Assembly (NCBI GenBank): GCA_001797335.1
Contig: MGPE01000011.1
Coordinates: 607 to 64,606 of the forward strand
Direction: 5' to 3'
Source: Deltaproteobacteria bacterium GWA2_38_16
GTDB lineage: Bacteria > Bdellovibrionota > JACOXK01 > 2-02-FULL-40-11
DNA: 64,000 bases
Part shown: positions 36,988 through 46,131 of the stretch, one piece after another
Numbering within the stretch: the stretch's first letter is position 1
Layout of the letters: every line of letters starts with the position of its first letter
Notes under the pieces: model-generated
Seen by the model: only the letters and a program-made list of their open reading frames with translations
The model's database searches: none
What the model was told of the DNA's origin: nothing
Position numbers and translations under genes: made by a program

Positions 36988-38520
36988 ATGGTCGCTCACC
37001 CTCTCTTAAGCGTCTCGAATGTTTCAAAATCATTCGGTTCTGTTTCTGTTTTGCACTCTATTACCTTCGAAGCCCACGCTGGAGAAATCATTGCTTTGGT
37101 TGGTGAAAATGGCGCAGGCAAATCAACGCTCATGAAAATTTTAAGTGGTGTATGGCCTCAGGGAAGTTTTACAGGGTCTCTTGCGATCTTGGGAGAACCT
37201 GTTTTTTTCTCTTCTACCAAATCAGCGCAAAAAAAAGGAATTTCTATTATTCATCAAGAGCTTCATCTTATTCCTGAACTTTCAATTGCAGAAAATATTT
37301 TTCTCGGAAAAGAACCTCATCGTCTTGGAATCATTGATAAAGAAGCGCTTCATCAGTCCACACAAAAAATCTTACAAGAACTCGATATCTCTCTTTCTCC
37401 GACCATTCCGGTTAAATATTTGAGTGTCGGCGAAAAACAAATGATTGAAATTGCAAAAGCCTTAAGTCATAAAACACAAATTCTCATTTTAGACGAGCCT
37501 ACTTCAGCCCTAACAGATAAAGAAATTAAAAAACTTTTTTTAGTGCTCAAAAAATTAAAATCGGAAGGGGTTTTGTGCCTTTATATTTCTCATAAACTTG
37601 AAGAAGTATTTGAAATATCTGATAAAATTTTTGTTTTAAGAGATGGAAAACTCGTGGCTCAAAAAATAACAACGTCCGCCACCTCTACCCAGATCATTAC
37701 AGACATGGTGGGACGAGAAATTTCTGAAATGTATCCCCCCCGCACCCCTTCTTTTGGAAAAACAGTTTTAGAAGTATCGCATTTAACGTGCCGTACCGAT
37801 AGAGGGAAAAAAATCTTAAACGATATCTCTTTTTCAGTGAGAGAAGGTGAAATCTTAGGATTTTCAGGACTCATGGGTGCTGGTCGGTCAGAACTTATCA
37901 ATACCCTTTTTGGAGCAACAGATTTTGACCTCTTTGGAAATATTTTCTTACAGGGAAAAGAATTTAAGCCCTCTTCTCCAAGGCACGCCATTGAATCGGG
38001 TTTGTCTCTATTAACCGAAGATCGAAAGTTTTCTGGCATTATTCCCCAACGTTCTGTCAGAGATAATATGACTTTGGCCTCGCTCCATCACTATTCACAT
38101 AAAAAAATTATTAATCTTCCCAAAGAAAAAGAAATTGTTAAAAATTTTGTTCAACAATTTAAAATTAAAACACAAAGCCTTCGGACAGACATGACTCACC
38201 TAAGTGGAGGCAATCAACAAAAAGTACTTTTGGCCCGATGGCTTCTCACCAAACCTAAAGTATTATTTTTGGATGAACCCACCCGAGGCGTAGATGTCGG
38301 TGCTAAAGTTGAAATTTATACGCTGATGAATGAACTGGCTCGGAATGGAGTAGCTATTCTTCTCATTTCTTCTGATTTACCAGAAGTTCTTAAAATGTCA
38401 GACACCATAGCTATTTTAAACCAAGGATGCCTCACCGGAATTTTACCCTCTTGTGAAGCTTCTCAAGAAAAAGTAATGCATCTTGCCACTACCAAGGCAA
38501 CCACGAGGATTGCCGCATGA
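36988..38520 (+). CDS. xylG: XylG-type sugar ABC ATPase with two nucleotide-binding domains
   Basis: The protein has 510 residues. Tandem ABC domains are visible. The first has GENGAGKST, signature LSVGEKQMIEIAKAL and ILDEPTSALTD. The second has the degenerate P-loop GLMGAGRSEL, signature LSGGNQQKVLLARWL and FLDEPTRGVDVG. The degenerate second Walker A is normal for this CUT2 family. It energises sugar import with XylH and overlaps the xylH start by 4 bases. Confidence 0.93.
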   Translation: MVAHPLLSVSNVSKSFGSVSVLHSITFEAHAGEIIALVGENGAGKSTLMKILSGVWPQGSFTGSLAILGEPVFFSSTKSAQKKGISIIHQELHLIPELSIAENIFLGKEPHRLGIIDKEALHQSTQKILQELDISLSPTIPVKYLSVGEKQMIEIAKALSHKTQILILDEPTSALTDKEIKKLFLVLKKLKSEGVLCLYISHKLEEVFEISDKIFVLRDGKLVAQKITTSATSTQIITDMVGREISEMYPPRTPSFGKTVLEVSHLTCRTDRGKKILNDISFSVREGEILGFSGLMGAGRSELINTLFGATDFDLFGNIFLQGKEFKPSSPRHAIESGLSLLTEDRKFSGIIPQRSVRDNMTLASLHHYSHKKIINLPKEKEIVKNFVQQFKIKTQSLRTDMTHLSGGNQQKVLLARWLLTKPKVLFLDEPTRGVDVGAKVEIYTLMNELARNGVAILLISSDLPEVLKMSDTIAILNQGCLTGILPSCEASQEKVMHLATTKATTRIAA

Positions 38521-39623
38521 AGTTTGAGTGGAAAAAATATACCACTCTTTTAGCCCTGGTGGGGCTTGCCATTCTTTTAACCTTTTTAACCGATGGCATT
38601 TTTATTACCCCTAGAAATTTAACCAATTTAGCCAGGCAAGTTTCGATTAATGGCATTTTAGCCATTGGAATGACGTTTGTTATTTTAATTGCTGGCATTG
38701 ATTTATCTGTGGGATCCGTCGTGGCTCTCACAGGAATTGTCATTGGCCTTTCACAAGTCAATTGGGGATTTTCCGAGATGGGAATTTTAGGAACGCTTTT
38801 ATCCTGTGCATTAGCCATTGTGGCAGGAATCTTGTGCGGTCTTTTTAATGCCTACTGGATTACAAAACAAAATATCACCTCCTTTATTACCACCCTTGGC
38901 ATGATGGTCATTGCTCGGGGGCTAGCCCTTATTTTTTCAAACGGAATTGCCATTGCCCCGATGAGCCCAGAGTTTCAATCCGTTGGGAATGGCTATATTT
39001 CTCCCATCGTCTCTCTCATCATCATGGGAGGGTTTTTATGTATCCCCGCTTTCGCTGAGATAACAAAAACAAAAACTGGGAAAATTTCTATTTCTGCTCT
39101 TTTTAATATTTCGCTCATTCTAGGATTAACGTACATATTTTTTAATTATAAGGGTATTCCTATCCCCGTTCTTCTCTTAGCATTGGTCGCGCTCGGAGCA
39201 AATTTTGTTTTAAATCGAATGACCATTGGCCGGTATATTTATGCACTCGGAGGCAATGCTGAAGCCAGTCGCCTTTCCGGCGTTCCCACTCAAAAAGTAA
39301 TGTTTTTTGTCTATGTGTTAATGGGAGCTTTATCGGGTTTAAGCGGGATTATTTTAACTTCTCGTTTAAATGGCGCTATGCCCACGGCTGGAAATTTATT
39401 TGAACTCGATGCTATTGCCGCTGTGGTGATTGGAGGAACAAGCCTCATGGGAGGCATTGGAACCATTACGGGTTCTATTTTAGGAGCCTTTATTATTGGA
39501 ACTCTTAATAACGGCATGAGTCTTATGAATATTCCTACTTTTTATCAAATGGTTATTAAAGGAGCGATTATTATTCTTGCAGTATTTTTTGATTCAAACA
39601 CCAAAAAACAATCTTCCACATGA
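38517..39623 (+). CDS. xylH: XylH-type sugar ABC permease
   Basis: The protein has 368 residues with about ten membrane helices. Conserved CUT2 permease features are GMTFVILIAGIDLSVGSVVAL near residue 55 and the C-terminal FELDAIAAVVIGGTSLMGG. It forms the membrane channel for the sugar delivered by the XylF-type protein. The start and stop each overlap neighbours by 4 bases (xylG and the glucoamylase gene). Confidence 0.93.
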   Translation: MKFEWKKYTTLLALVGLAILLTFLTDGIFITPRNLTNLARQVSINGILAIGMTFVILIAGIDLSVGSVVALTGIVIGLSQVNWGFSEMGILGTLLSCALAIVAGILCGLFNAYWITKQNITSFITTLGMMVIARGLALIFSNGIAIAPMSPEFQSVGNGYISPIVSLIIMGGFLCIPAFAEITKTKTGKISISALFNISLILGLTYIFFNYKGIPIPVLLLALVALGANFVLNRMTIGRYIYALGGNAEASRLSGVPTQKVMFFVYVLMGALSGLSGIILTSRLNGAMPTAGNLFELDAIAAVVIGGTSLMGGIGTITGSILGAFIIGTLNNGMSLMNIPTFYQMVIKGAIIILAVFFDSNTKKQSST

Positions 39624-41878
39624 TGAAACTTATTCTACTCATTCTATGTATTCTATGTTCGGCGGTACATGCCGGCGAAGCACCTGGAAAACCCGGCCAA
39701 CCCCCTCATTGGGCCTCTGCTCAAAAAATTGCTGTAGGAACTTCATATGAAGCCTATGATTTAGATGGCAATTACTCTCCTCTCTCAGAAACAGCTCCTA
39801 TTTCAAAAGTATGGTTTACGATTGCTCAAGGAATTTTAACTGAAACCTATTTTCCAACCATTGACGCCGCCCAAACCCAATCTACAGAGCTTTTAATTTC
39901 CGATGGAAAAACATTTATTGAAGAAGAAAAAAATGGCATTCACTCCATCGAGCGATTAGATGACGAAGCTCCTCTTTTTCGAGTCACAACTCAAGATCAT
40001 GAAGGGCGCTATACGCTCATTAAAGATTTTTTTACGCATCCTGAAAGCCAGCATATATTTATTCAATATAGCATCCTTCCCAAAATCCCTGGCCTTCACT
40101 TTTATTTAGCACATAACCCCAGAGCCAATAACAGTGGCTACCACGACACGGGTCTTATTGAAGACAACCAATGGATTGCGCATGAAAAAAATTATTACCA
40201 AGTAATAAGCACTTCTCTGCCACTTACTTCTTCAGTGGGTTTTGTAGGAACTTCCGATGGACAAACAGAATTGTCACAAAAATTTTCATTCACCCCTTCT
40301 TATGACAAAGCCAAAGAAGGACACATCCGATTTGTCGGTGAAATTCCTCTTTCAAAAACTACTTCACCCACCTCTTTTACCATTGTCCTGGGATTTGGAT
40401 TTTCAAAAGAAGAAGTCATTCAAAAAACAAAAGAGGCTCTTTCCCAAAACAGTGACGCTCTTAAAAAACAATATGTCCAAGAATGGCATTCTTATTTTAA
40501 TAAACTCTTAAATTTAAGCTCTTTATCTCATGATCAAGGACAGGAATTTTATACCTCTACACTTCTCCTCAAAAGCCATGAAGATAAGACCTATCCGGGT
40601 GCCATTGTGGCCTCTCTCTCCGTTCCCTGGGGAGATCAAAACAGTGAAAATTCTTTTTTAAAAAATTTATTTTTGTACGCCGAAGATCGGGGTACCGGAG
40701 GCTATCATTTGGTATGGCCCAGGGATCTTTTCCAAACAGCCAGAGCTTTGATGAGTCTTCATGATTTTGAAACAGCTAAAAATTGTTTAAAATTTTTAAA
40801 AAGGATTCAACATACTCAAGAAGACGGTCTGTGGTCCTTTGACGAAAGAAACCTCTCTAAAAAAGGATCCTTCCCTCAATCCACATGGGTAGATGGCACT
40901 TCTTTTTGGCAAGGGCTCCAAATGGACGAGGTGTCTTTCCCCATTATTTTAGCCTGGCATTTGTGGCAAGCAGGAGAAATTGCCATCAGTGACTATTGGC
41001 CCATGATCGAACAAGCAGCCAATTTTATTACCCAATTTGGTCCTTGGACATCTCAAGAACGATGGGAAGAAAATTATGGCATTTCTCCGTCGACCGTAGC
41101 CGCAGAAATTTCAGCTCTCGTATGCGCAGCCGATTTTGCCGAAGCTAAAGGAGCCCAAGAAGAATCTAGAATTTGGCTTCAAACCGCAGATCAGTGGAGT
41201 TTAACTCCGGGTAATAATATTGAAGCCTGGACCTTTACCACTTCTGGTCTGTGGGGCAATGGGCGGTACTATCTTCGTTTAGACGGAGCCAGTCGTTTTT
41301 CTGCCAGTGATCCCGATTATTTAGCGGTTTGGGACCCTAATGATAATAAAAATATTTTTCTAGCCAATTTTAGTGGCACCTATCTTGAAAAAGAAATTAT
41401 TGATGGAGGTTTTCTGGAATTGGTTCGCTATGGCGTCAGATCTCCTACCAATGAATTCATTTTAGACTCTCTTGCTGAATTAGATGAAAAAATAAAAGTC
41501 ATAACCCCTCAAGGCCCCGCCTGGTATCGCTATCTCTATGATGGATATGGAGAAGAAGGCCGAGGCAGGCTTTGGACATTTTTAACGGGAGAGCGTGCCC
41601 AATATGAATTGGCACTACAACTTAAACGCAAAGCCAATCCCAAAGTTATCATCAATACTCTGGATCAGTATATTAAAACTCTGGAAGGCTTTTCAAATGA
41701 AGGATATTTATTTTCAGAACAACTCTGGGATAAAGACACTCTTTTAGGGCATCCGACAGGCTCTGCCACGCCTCTTCTTTGGACCCATGCAGAGTACTTA
41801 AAACTTCTTCGCGCAAAGGCGGATCAAAAACCCTTTGAGCTTATCCCCATCGTCTATCAAAGATATAAAGATTACTAA
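39620..41878 (+). CDS. Secreted glucoamylase (GH15 glucan 1,4-alpha-glucosidase)
   Basis: The protein has 752 residues. The signal peptide LILLILCILCSAVHA is followed by the N-terminal beta-sandwich of prokaryotic glucoamylases (WASAQKIAVGTSYEAYD) and a C-terminal (alpha/alpha)6 barrel: GGYHLVWPRDLFQTARAL, then WTSQERWEENYGISPST with the probable catalytic acid Glu, and LFSEQLWDKD with the second Glu. It releases glucose from the ends of starch-like glucans outside the cytosol. The 4-base overlap with xylH means it is co-expressed with the sugar importer, which argues that the imported sugar is glucose or a close relative. Confidence 0.92.
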   Translation: MMKLILLILCILCSAVHAGEAPGKPGQPPHWASAQKIAVGTSYEAYDLDGNYSPLSETAPISKVWFTIAQGILTETYFPTIDAAQTQSTELLISDGKTFIEEEKNGIHSIERLDDEAPLFRVTTQDHEGRYTLIKDFFTHPESQHIFIQYSILPKIPGLHFYLAHNPRANNSGYHDTGLIEDNQWIAHEKNYYQVISTSLPLTSSVGFVGTSDGQTELSQKFSFTPSYDKAKEGHIRFVGEIPLSKTTSPTSFTIVLGFGFSKEEVIQKTKEALSQNSDALKKQYVQEWHSYFNKLLNLSSLSHDQGQEFYTSTLLLKSHEDKTYPGAIVASLSVPWGDQNSENSFLKNLFLYAEDRGTGGYHLVWPRDLFQTARALMSLHDFETAKNCLKFLKRIQHTQEDGLWSFDERNLSKKGSFPQSTWVDGTSFWQGLQMDEVSFPIILAWHLWQAGEIAISDYWPMIEQAANFITQFGPWTSQERWEENYGISPSTVAAEISALVCAADFAEAKGAQEESRIWLQTADQWSLTPGNNIEAWTFTTSGLWGNGRYYLRLDGASRFSASDPDYLAVWDPNDNKNIFLANFSGTYLEKEIIDGGFLELVRYGVRSPTNEFILDSLAELDEKIKVITPQGPAWYRYLYDGYGEEGRGRLWTFLTGERAQYELALQLKRKANPKVIINTLDQYIKTLEGFSNEGYLFSEQLWDKDTLLGHPTGSATPLLWTHAEYLKLLRAKADQKPFELIPIVYQRYKDY

Positions 41879-41926
41879 TTCTAAATAATCTCTTAAGAAA
41901 TATTTAAGAGATTATTTAGAATTTTA
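41878..41926 (+). terminator. Strong intrinsic terminator of the sugar operon
   Basis: A perfect 19-base inverted repeat (41878-41896 with 41904-41922) with a 7-base loop is followed by TTTT. Its first base is the last base of the glucoamylase stop codon. The AT-rich stem could also stop transcription from the convergent gene. Confidence 0.8.
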
Positions 41927-41937
41927 TAATACAGTTA

Positions 41938-42462
41938 TTATTTTTTATTATTAAAGATAGGCGGAATGGATTTAGATCTCACAATTTCTAATGTCCGAAA
42001 AGAATTCATCCACTCATGATTGGGATAAGACGTATTGGTATAACCGTAACTTTCTTTCGTCACCCAGTAAAAATTTCCCTCTGACCAGTGAGTGGTTTTT
42101 TGTGCCGAAGAATGATCGCTCACTCCCACCCCTACTTGATAAAGCCCTGTATTTAAAACAAAGGGAGCTAAATACACCGCATAAATATCATTATTCCCGT
42201 GATCCCCCACATACGTCATAGGAAAATATACGCCATGAGGTACATCTACATAAAAACGAGCAAAAATCCCCTCTCCTTGCCCCTCAACTTCTGTCACTCC
42301 TGTTTTATAAACTTCCAGGGATACAGTAAAACCACCGTCTTGAGGTAAAGCAAATGGTTCTAAAGAAGGGGAAAAATTTCCAGCCCAATCAATATTGGCG
42401 AAGGCTGAACCGGAGACAAGAAAGATAAAAATACTTAAAAAAGAAAAAAAATGCTTAAACAT
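41938..42462 (-). CDS. Exported protein of unknown function, possibly Ig-like or carbohydrate-binding
   Basis: The protein has 174 residues from the ATG at 42462. An in-frame GTG at 42477 adds five residues. The signal peptide is FFSFLSIFIFLVSGSAFA. The mature domain is beta-rich and resembles the Ig-like modules found with extracellular amylases (MTYVGDHGNNDIYAVYLAP), but this likeness is weak and I do not assign a family. It is convergent with the glucoamylase gene, which makes a role at the cell surface with polysaccharide conceivable. Confidence 0.7.
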   Translation of the reverse strand: MFKHFFSFLSIFIFLVSGSAFANIDWAGNFSPSLEPFALPQDGGFTVSLEVYKTGVTEVEGQGEGIFARFYVDVPHGVYFPMTYVGDHGNNDIYAVYLAPFVLNTGLYQVGVGVSDHSSAQKTTHWSEGNFYWVTKESYGYTNTSYPNHEWMNSFRTLEIVRSKSIPPIFNNKK

Positions 42463-42507
42463 GCGTAAAAAATACACTAAAATTTTACAAAGTCAAGAAA
42501 TCACTTC

Positions 42508-42536
42508 TTGACAGTTTCACTTCTCCAAAGCATGAT
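42508..42536 (+). promoter_or_regulatory. Sigma-70-type promoter
   Basis: A perfect TTGACA, 17 bases and CATGAT lie about 25 bases before the ATG at 42562, which has a GGGAGG ribosome site. Confidence 0.6.
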
Positions 42537-42561
42537 ATTTTCTTAAAAAAGGGAGGTATTT

Positions 42562-43260
42562 ATGAATACTAAAAATCTCTATAAAGCTGGCCGAATGATG
42601 GCCATCTTAAGCTTAATTATCGTATTTGGAGGAGCCTGGAAATGTAACTGGCTTAATCCAAAAATTAAATTACCCAATGTGAAAGTAACGTTTGGCGATC
42701 CTGTCACATTATCTTTACCCCTGTCAGGGCAAGAAATTACAGTCGGTGCTAAATTGGATGTTCCAGATTTAGAAGGTGCTTTTGTGGAACTGATTCCTCA
42801 AATTGGAAATGTTCCCGCCACTGTATTTTTGTCTGTCCCTGCAAAAGTATTTGATAATCCCGCTTTTAGATTAAGAGATCCTGGTACACTTCCGGGTGGA
42901 CGTCCTCTGCCTAAAGTAGCCGAAGGAAAACTCCCAGCCGTAGCCCTTGAAGTTCCACAATGGAATAACATTGTTTTTTATCTGGGCTTAGAAGTAGCAG
43001 GCCTATTTGCTCCGACTACAGGAAAAGAACCCGATGTACAATTGACTCTGCCTATTTCGGATAACAGTGGAAGAAATATTGGTTTTATTACCCGTATTCC
43101 GCAAGAAAACGGAGCCAATGGAGGATATTTTGTCTCCTTTAACTGGAACTTGGCTACGACAAATCCTGGAGAAGCGATTATTCATCGCTCAGATTTAGCG
43201 AATGCTTCTATTGAAGGAATTCCGTACGACTTAAGCGAAGTGTTTGAAACTTCCGAATAA
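42562..43260 (+). CDS. Exported protein of unknown function
   Basis: The protein has 232 residues. An N-terminal hydrophobic segment (MMAILSLIIVFGGAW) with a nearby Cys could be a signal peptide or a poor lipoprotein signal. The rest is rich in Pro, Val and Leu, with alternating hydrophobic residues suggesting beta-strands (VKVTFGDPVTLSLPLSG). Apart from that one Cys there are none. No family is recognised. It is a single gene with its own promoter and a good ribosome site. A repeat block follows. Confidence 0.7.
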   Translation: MNTKNLYKAGRMMAILSLIIVFGGAWKCNWLNPKIKLPNVKVTFGDPVTLSLPLSGQEITVGAKLDVPDLEGAFVELIPQIGNVPATVFLSVPAKVFDNPAFRLRDPGTLPGGRPLPKVAEGKLPAVALEVPQWNNIVFYLGLEVAGLFAPTTGKEPDVQLTLPISDNSGRNIGFITRIPQENGANGGYFVSFNWNLATTNPGEAIIHRSDLANASIEGIPYDLSEVFETSE

Positions 43261-43267
43261 GTTTATT

Positions 43268-43322
43268 TGTCATCCTGAGCGAAGCGAAGGATCTAGATTC
43301 TTCAGCTTCGCTTCAGAATGAC
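43268..43322. repeat. Palindromic repeat block before rpsT
   Basis: The left part (43268-43294) is the reverse complement of the carB and 3845-3872 copies. The right part is a related arm ending AGAATGAC. It lies 47 bases before rpsT. Confidence 0.8.
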
Positions 43323-43368
43323 TTGAAAACTTGACTTAAAAATATAGAGGTGTTAAAAGTTTCTCCCT

Positions 43369-43632
43369 ATGGCAAATTTAAAATCCGCAATTAAACGCAT
43401 CCGTCAAAATCGACGTAGAAACGAACGCAATAAATCCGCCAGGTCCACAGTATCTACAGCAATTAAAGCTGTTCGTTTAGCTATTTCCAAGAAAGATAAA
43501 AATGCCGCTCAACTGGCGCTTAAAAAAGCCATCCCCCTTATTGATAAAGCTGCACAAACAAAACTCATTCATCCCAATAACGCGAGCCGTAAAATCTCTC
43601 GTCTCACTCAACAATTCAACACACTTTCTTAA
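43369..43632 (+). CDS. rpsT: 30S ribosomal protein S20
   Basis: The protein has 87 residues. The typical basic S20 sequence (MANLKSAIKRIRQNRRR) leads to three helices, ending IHPNNASRKISRLTQQFN. It binds 16S rRNA at the base of the body of the small subunit. It is a single-gene unit flanked on both sides by palindromic repeat blocks, and convergent with holA. Confidence 0.98.
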   Translation: MANLKSAIKRIRQNRRRNERNKSARSTVSTAIKAVRLAISKKDKNAAQLALKKAIPLIDKAAQTKLIHPNNASRKISRLTQQFNTLS

Positions 43633-43647
43633 ATAAAACCTAAAAAA

Positions 43648-43708
43648 GTCATCCTGAGAACCAAAGGTTCGAAGGATCTCAGGGATTCTTCACTACGTTC
43701 AGAATGAC
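43648..43708. repeat. Palindromic repeat block between rpsT and holA
   Basis: Starts GTCATCCTGAG, has an internal palindrome AACCAAAGGTT, then CGAAGGATC, and ends AGAATGAC. It lies between the convergent stop codons and may serve as a bidirectional hairpin. Confidence 0.75.
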
Positions 43709-43712
43709 GTAA

Positions 43713-44693
43713 TCAAAGAGTATTGACAAAATTGATCAATATATCTTTCTTATTAATATTAACACTTTTGAGCAGATGATCTGTTTCCAGTGCTTTTTCC
43801 CAATAACGTTCAAAAGGCAGCTTTAATGCTTGATCCCGTTGTTTTCGAAATTCATTCCAAAAAAAGGGATGAATTCCCAACAATTTTTGTACCTCTACAT
43901 CCGATTTTTGCGATTTCCATTCCACAGCCTTCCAAAGATTTCTTAAATATCTTAAGACCATGGTAAAAATAAAAATTTCAGACTCTCCCTCTTCCAACAT
44001 TTTATATAAAACAATGAGAGTCTTATCTTTTTTTCGATTTCCCAAATAATCTAACAGTTCAAAAATAGAATGTGTTCGCGTTTCATACAAAAGATCCTTC
44101 ACATCCTCTTCCGTAATATTCTTTTGATCTCCAACGTATATAGATAATTTTTCAATTTCAGATTCTAACACCAAAAGATCCCCCCCTGCTTTTTCTTGTA
44201 ATAAGACACTCGCCACTGGAGAAATCGTTTTTTGATAATACTTTCCAATCCACTCAATCCAATGCCCAACTTGAGATTCATACGGTTTTTTAAACTCAAA
44301 TAAGCATTCTTCTTTTTCACAAAAACGAGAAAGAGCATGAGAAGATTTTTTGGAAGCCACAAACACAAAACAATATTCTTTAATTTCCTTTTTAAAGAGC
44401 TCAGAAAACCAAAGAGCTGTATTTTTTAACATGCGATCAGCATCGGTAAAAATGAAAAGTTTTTGGGGAGTAAAAAGAGAAATAGCATTAATCTCTTCTT
44501 CTAAGGTTTCCAAAGAAATCGTTTCGCTGGAAAAAGTGCGACAATTTTCAGAAGTAACTTTTTTTAAAAATTTTTTCTTTACCTCTAAAATTAAATGTTT
44601 TGAAAAAAACTGAGTCTCATCAATCAAGAAATAAACGGGGCCTATTTTTTTTTGGATTCGATCTCGTAAAGACTCAAAAGAAGGTGACGCCAT
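43713..44693 (-). CDS. holA: DNA polymerase III delta subunit
   Basis: The protein has 326 residues from the ATG at 44693. An in-frame TTG three codons earlier overlaps the lptE stop. The HolA pattern is present: GPVYFLIDETQFFSKHLI at the N-terminus, LFIFTDADRMLKN, a middle lid region, and a C-terminal helical domain (MVLRYLRNLWKAVEW). HolA opens the sliding clamp within the clamp loader. Adjacency to lptE on the same strand is widespread in Gram-negative bacteria and supports both calls. Confidence 0.93.
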   Translation of the reverse strand: MASPSFESLRDRIQKKIGPVYFLIDETQFFSKHLILEVKKKFLKKVTSENCRTFSSETISLETLEEEINAISLFTPQKLFIFTDADRMLKNTALWFSELFKKEIKEYCFVFVASKKSSHALSRFCEKEECLFEFKKPYESQVGHWIEWIGKYYQKTISPVASVLLQEKAGGDLLVLESEIEKLSIYVGDQKNITEEDVKDLLYETRTHSIFELLDYLGNRKKDKTLIVLYKMLEEGESEIFIFTMVLRYLRNLWKAVEWKSQKSDVEVQKLLGIHPFFWNEFRKQRDQALKLPFERYWEKALETDHLLKSVNINKKDILINFVNTL

Positions 44694-44698
44694 GTTTT

Positions 44699-45229
44699 TC
44701 AAAAATTTTCAAACATCATGTCATGTGCTTGTTCCATGACATAGACAGCGATTTTTTCAAATGCTTCCCGTTGTTTAGTCTCATTTTGCAATAAATTCTC
44801 ACCCGCAGAGTATCGTCTATAATCACTCACCGTTCTCGCCCACAACACTTTTTGATCTTGTCTTCGGATAAGTGAAACATCCACACTCACATTTACATTA
44901 TATTCCAACGCTAAAATTTTGGTTCCTCGAGAAGAAATTTGTTTCTCAGACTGAGCCGTAGGATCAATGGAAATCTGTTTTACTCGGCCAATAATTTCTG
45001 CCTCTGCTTTTTGAGAATCTACAATTTTTATAACTTTACTTTTAAAAAATTCATTTCTTAAAGCTGAGGTAAACGTATTCTCGATCCCTGCTTCATTCGT
45101 ATCATTTTTAAAGGTCGCTATTGAAACGCGTTTAACCCCTCCGGGCAAAGACTCTTTGACACTATAAAAGTGATATCCACAAGCCACATGCCCTAAACAA
45201 ATCATCATCACCAAAAGATAACGAACCAT
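44699..45229 (-). CDS. lptE: LPS assembly lipoprotein LptE
   Basis: The protein has 176 residues from the ATG at 45229 (MVRYLLVMMICLGHVAC). Cys17 is the probable lipidated residue, in GHVACGYHFY, and the GYHF motif just after the Cys is typical of LptE. The mature domain has the two-layer alpha/beta pattern (VSIATFKNDTNEAGIENTFT). It plugs the LptD barrel, encoded at the right end of this window. Upstream is the divergent rpoZ. Confidence 0.88.
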   Translation of the reverse strand: MVRYLLVMMICLGHVACGYHFYSVKESLPGGVKRVSIATFKNDTNEAGIENTFTSALRNEFFKSKVIKIVDSQKAEAEIIGRVKQISIDPTAQSEKQISSRGTKILALEYNVNVSVDVSLIRRQDQKVLWARTVSDYRRYSAGENLLQNETKQREAFEKIAVYVMEQAHDMMFENF

Positions 45230-45297
45230 GGGAAGGACGCTAACATAGGGTTGCTTTTCGTTCAATCATTTGTTAGAGATATGGGAAAGGAGATTTT

Positions 45298-45501
45298 ATG
45301 GCACGCGTTACCGTTGAAGATTGTTTAGAAAAAGTAAATAACCGATTTGAGCTGGTTATTCTTGCAACTGAAAGAACAAAGCAACTCTTAAAAGGTTCTG
45401 AACCTTTAATTTCGATGACCGGTAATAAACCGGCCGTCATGTCCCTTCGAGAAATCGCCGCTGGGAAAATTTATTTTCTTGAGGATGATAAAGCAGCCTA
45501 G
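45298..45501 (+). CDS. rpoZ: RNA polymerase omega subunit
   Basis: The protein has 67 residues. [20 protein letters not shown] and ATERTKQLL are the canonical omega motifs, and the acidic end is short. AAAGGAG stands 5 bases before the ATG. It helps assemble the beta' subunit. It is followed after 2 bases by dciA and is divergent from lptE. Confidence 0.96.
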   Translation: MARVTVEDCLEKVNNRFELVILATERTKQLLKGSEPLISMTGNKPAVMSLREIAAGKIYFLEDDKAA

Positions 45502-45503
45502 GA

Positions 45504-45974
45504 ATGTCTAAAAGCCCTCCTCTCGCGTTGGTTGGAACTTTTCTTCAAGATTTTTTTTTCAAAAAACACTGGTCTTCTAAACTTCATGAATATCGAATTT
45601 GGACCCATTGGGAAACATTAGTAGGCCCTCAGATTTCAAAACGCTGCCAACCTTTAAAATTATCGAACCATCATCTTACGGTTACCGTTGCAAATTCAAC
45701 GTGGCTCACTCAAATTCAGCTCATGAAATCTGAACTCATGCATAAAATTTCTAAAGAGTTACGAATTCAATTAAATGATATTTATTTTAAAGTAGGAGAA
45801 ATATCACAAGAATTAAAATCTTCGCTTCCGGCCAAAGCTCAAGAAAAAACGCCTCTTTCCGATAAAGAAGTGATGAGTTTAAATGTGTGGAAAAATTCAG
45901 AATCACACTTAAAAGATTCTGAGTTAAAAAAAATCATCCTAAATATATTAAAACACTACACACCAAACTCTTGA
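45504..45974 (+). CDS. dciA: DUF721/DciA family replicative helicase loader
   Basis: The protein has 156 residues. The DUF721 core is visible as IWTHWETLVGPQISKRCQP and LTVTVANSTWLTQIQLMKSEL, with the KH-like fold of DciA, the ancestral loader of DnaB. The C-terminal 50 residues are polar and probably disordered. It sits 2 bases behind rpoZ. Confidence 0.85.
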   Translation: MSKSPPLALVGTFLQDFFFKKHWSSKLHEYRIWTHWETLVGPQISKRCQPLKLSNHHLTVTVANSTWLTQIQLMKSELMHKISKELRIQLNDIYFKVGEISQELKSSLPAKAQEKTPLSDKEVMSLNVWKNSESHLKDSELKKIILNILKHYTPNS

Positions 45975-46131
45975 AATAATTGACAAAAACTGTCATCCTG
46001 TTAAAAATATAGCAGGTTAAAGGTTAAAAATGAAAATAAGGCATCAAAAAAAACACTGTAATTTTAAGCACTTAAGCAAAGAAATTCTATTAAAAACATG
46101 GCATTGTAATTGCATCCATAGGATAGTCGCT

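Noticed and set aside
35975-39623. A xylose utilisation locus
   Set aside because: No xylose isomerase, xylulokinase or regulator is present. The linked enzyme is a glucoamylase.
43268-43708. Possible CRISPR-like repeats around rpsT
   Set aside because: There are only two dissimilar palindromic blocks, separated by a gene, with no regular spacers and no cas genes.
45975-46030. TTGACA plus downstream AT-rich sequence as a strong promoter for the exported protein gene
   Set aside because: No adequate -10 is found at 16-18 bases. The TGACA/TGTCA pair looks more like a small inverted repeat.
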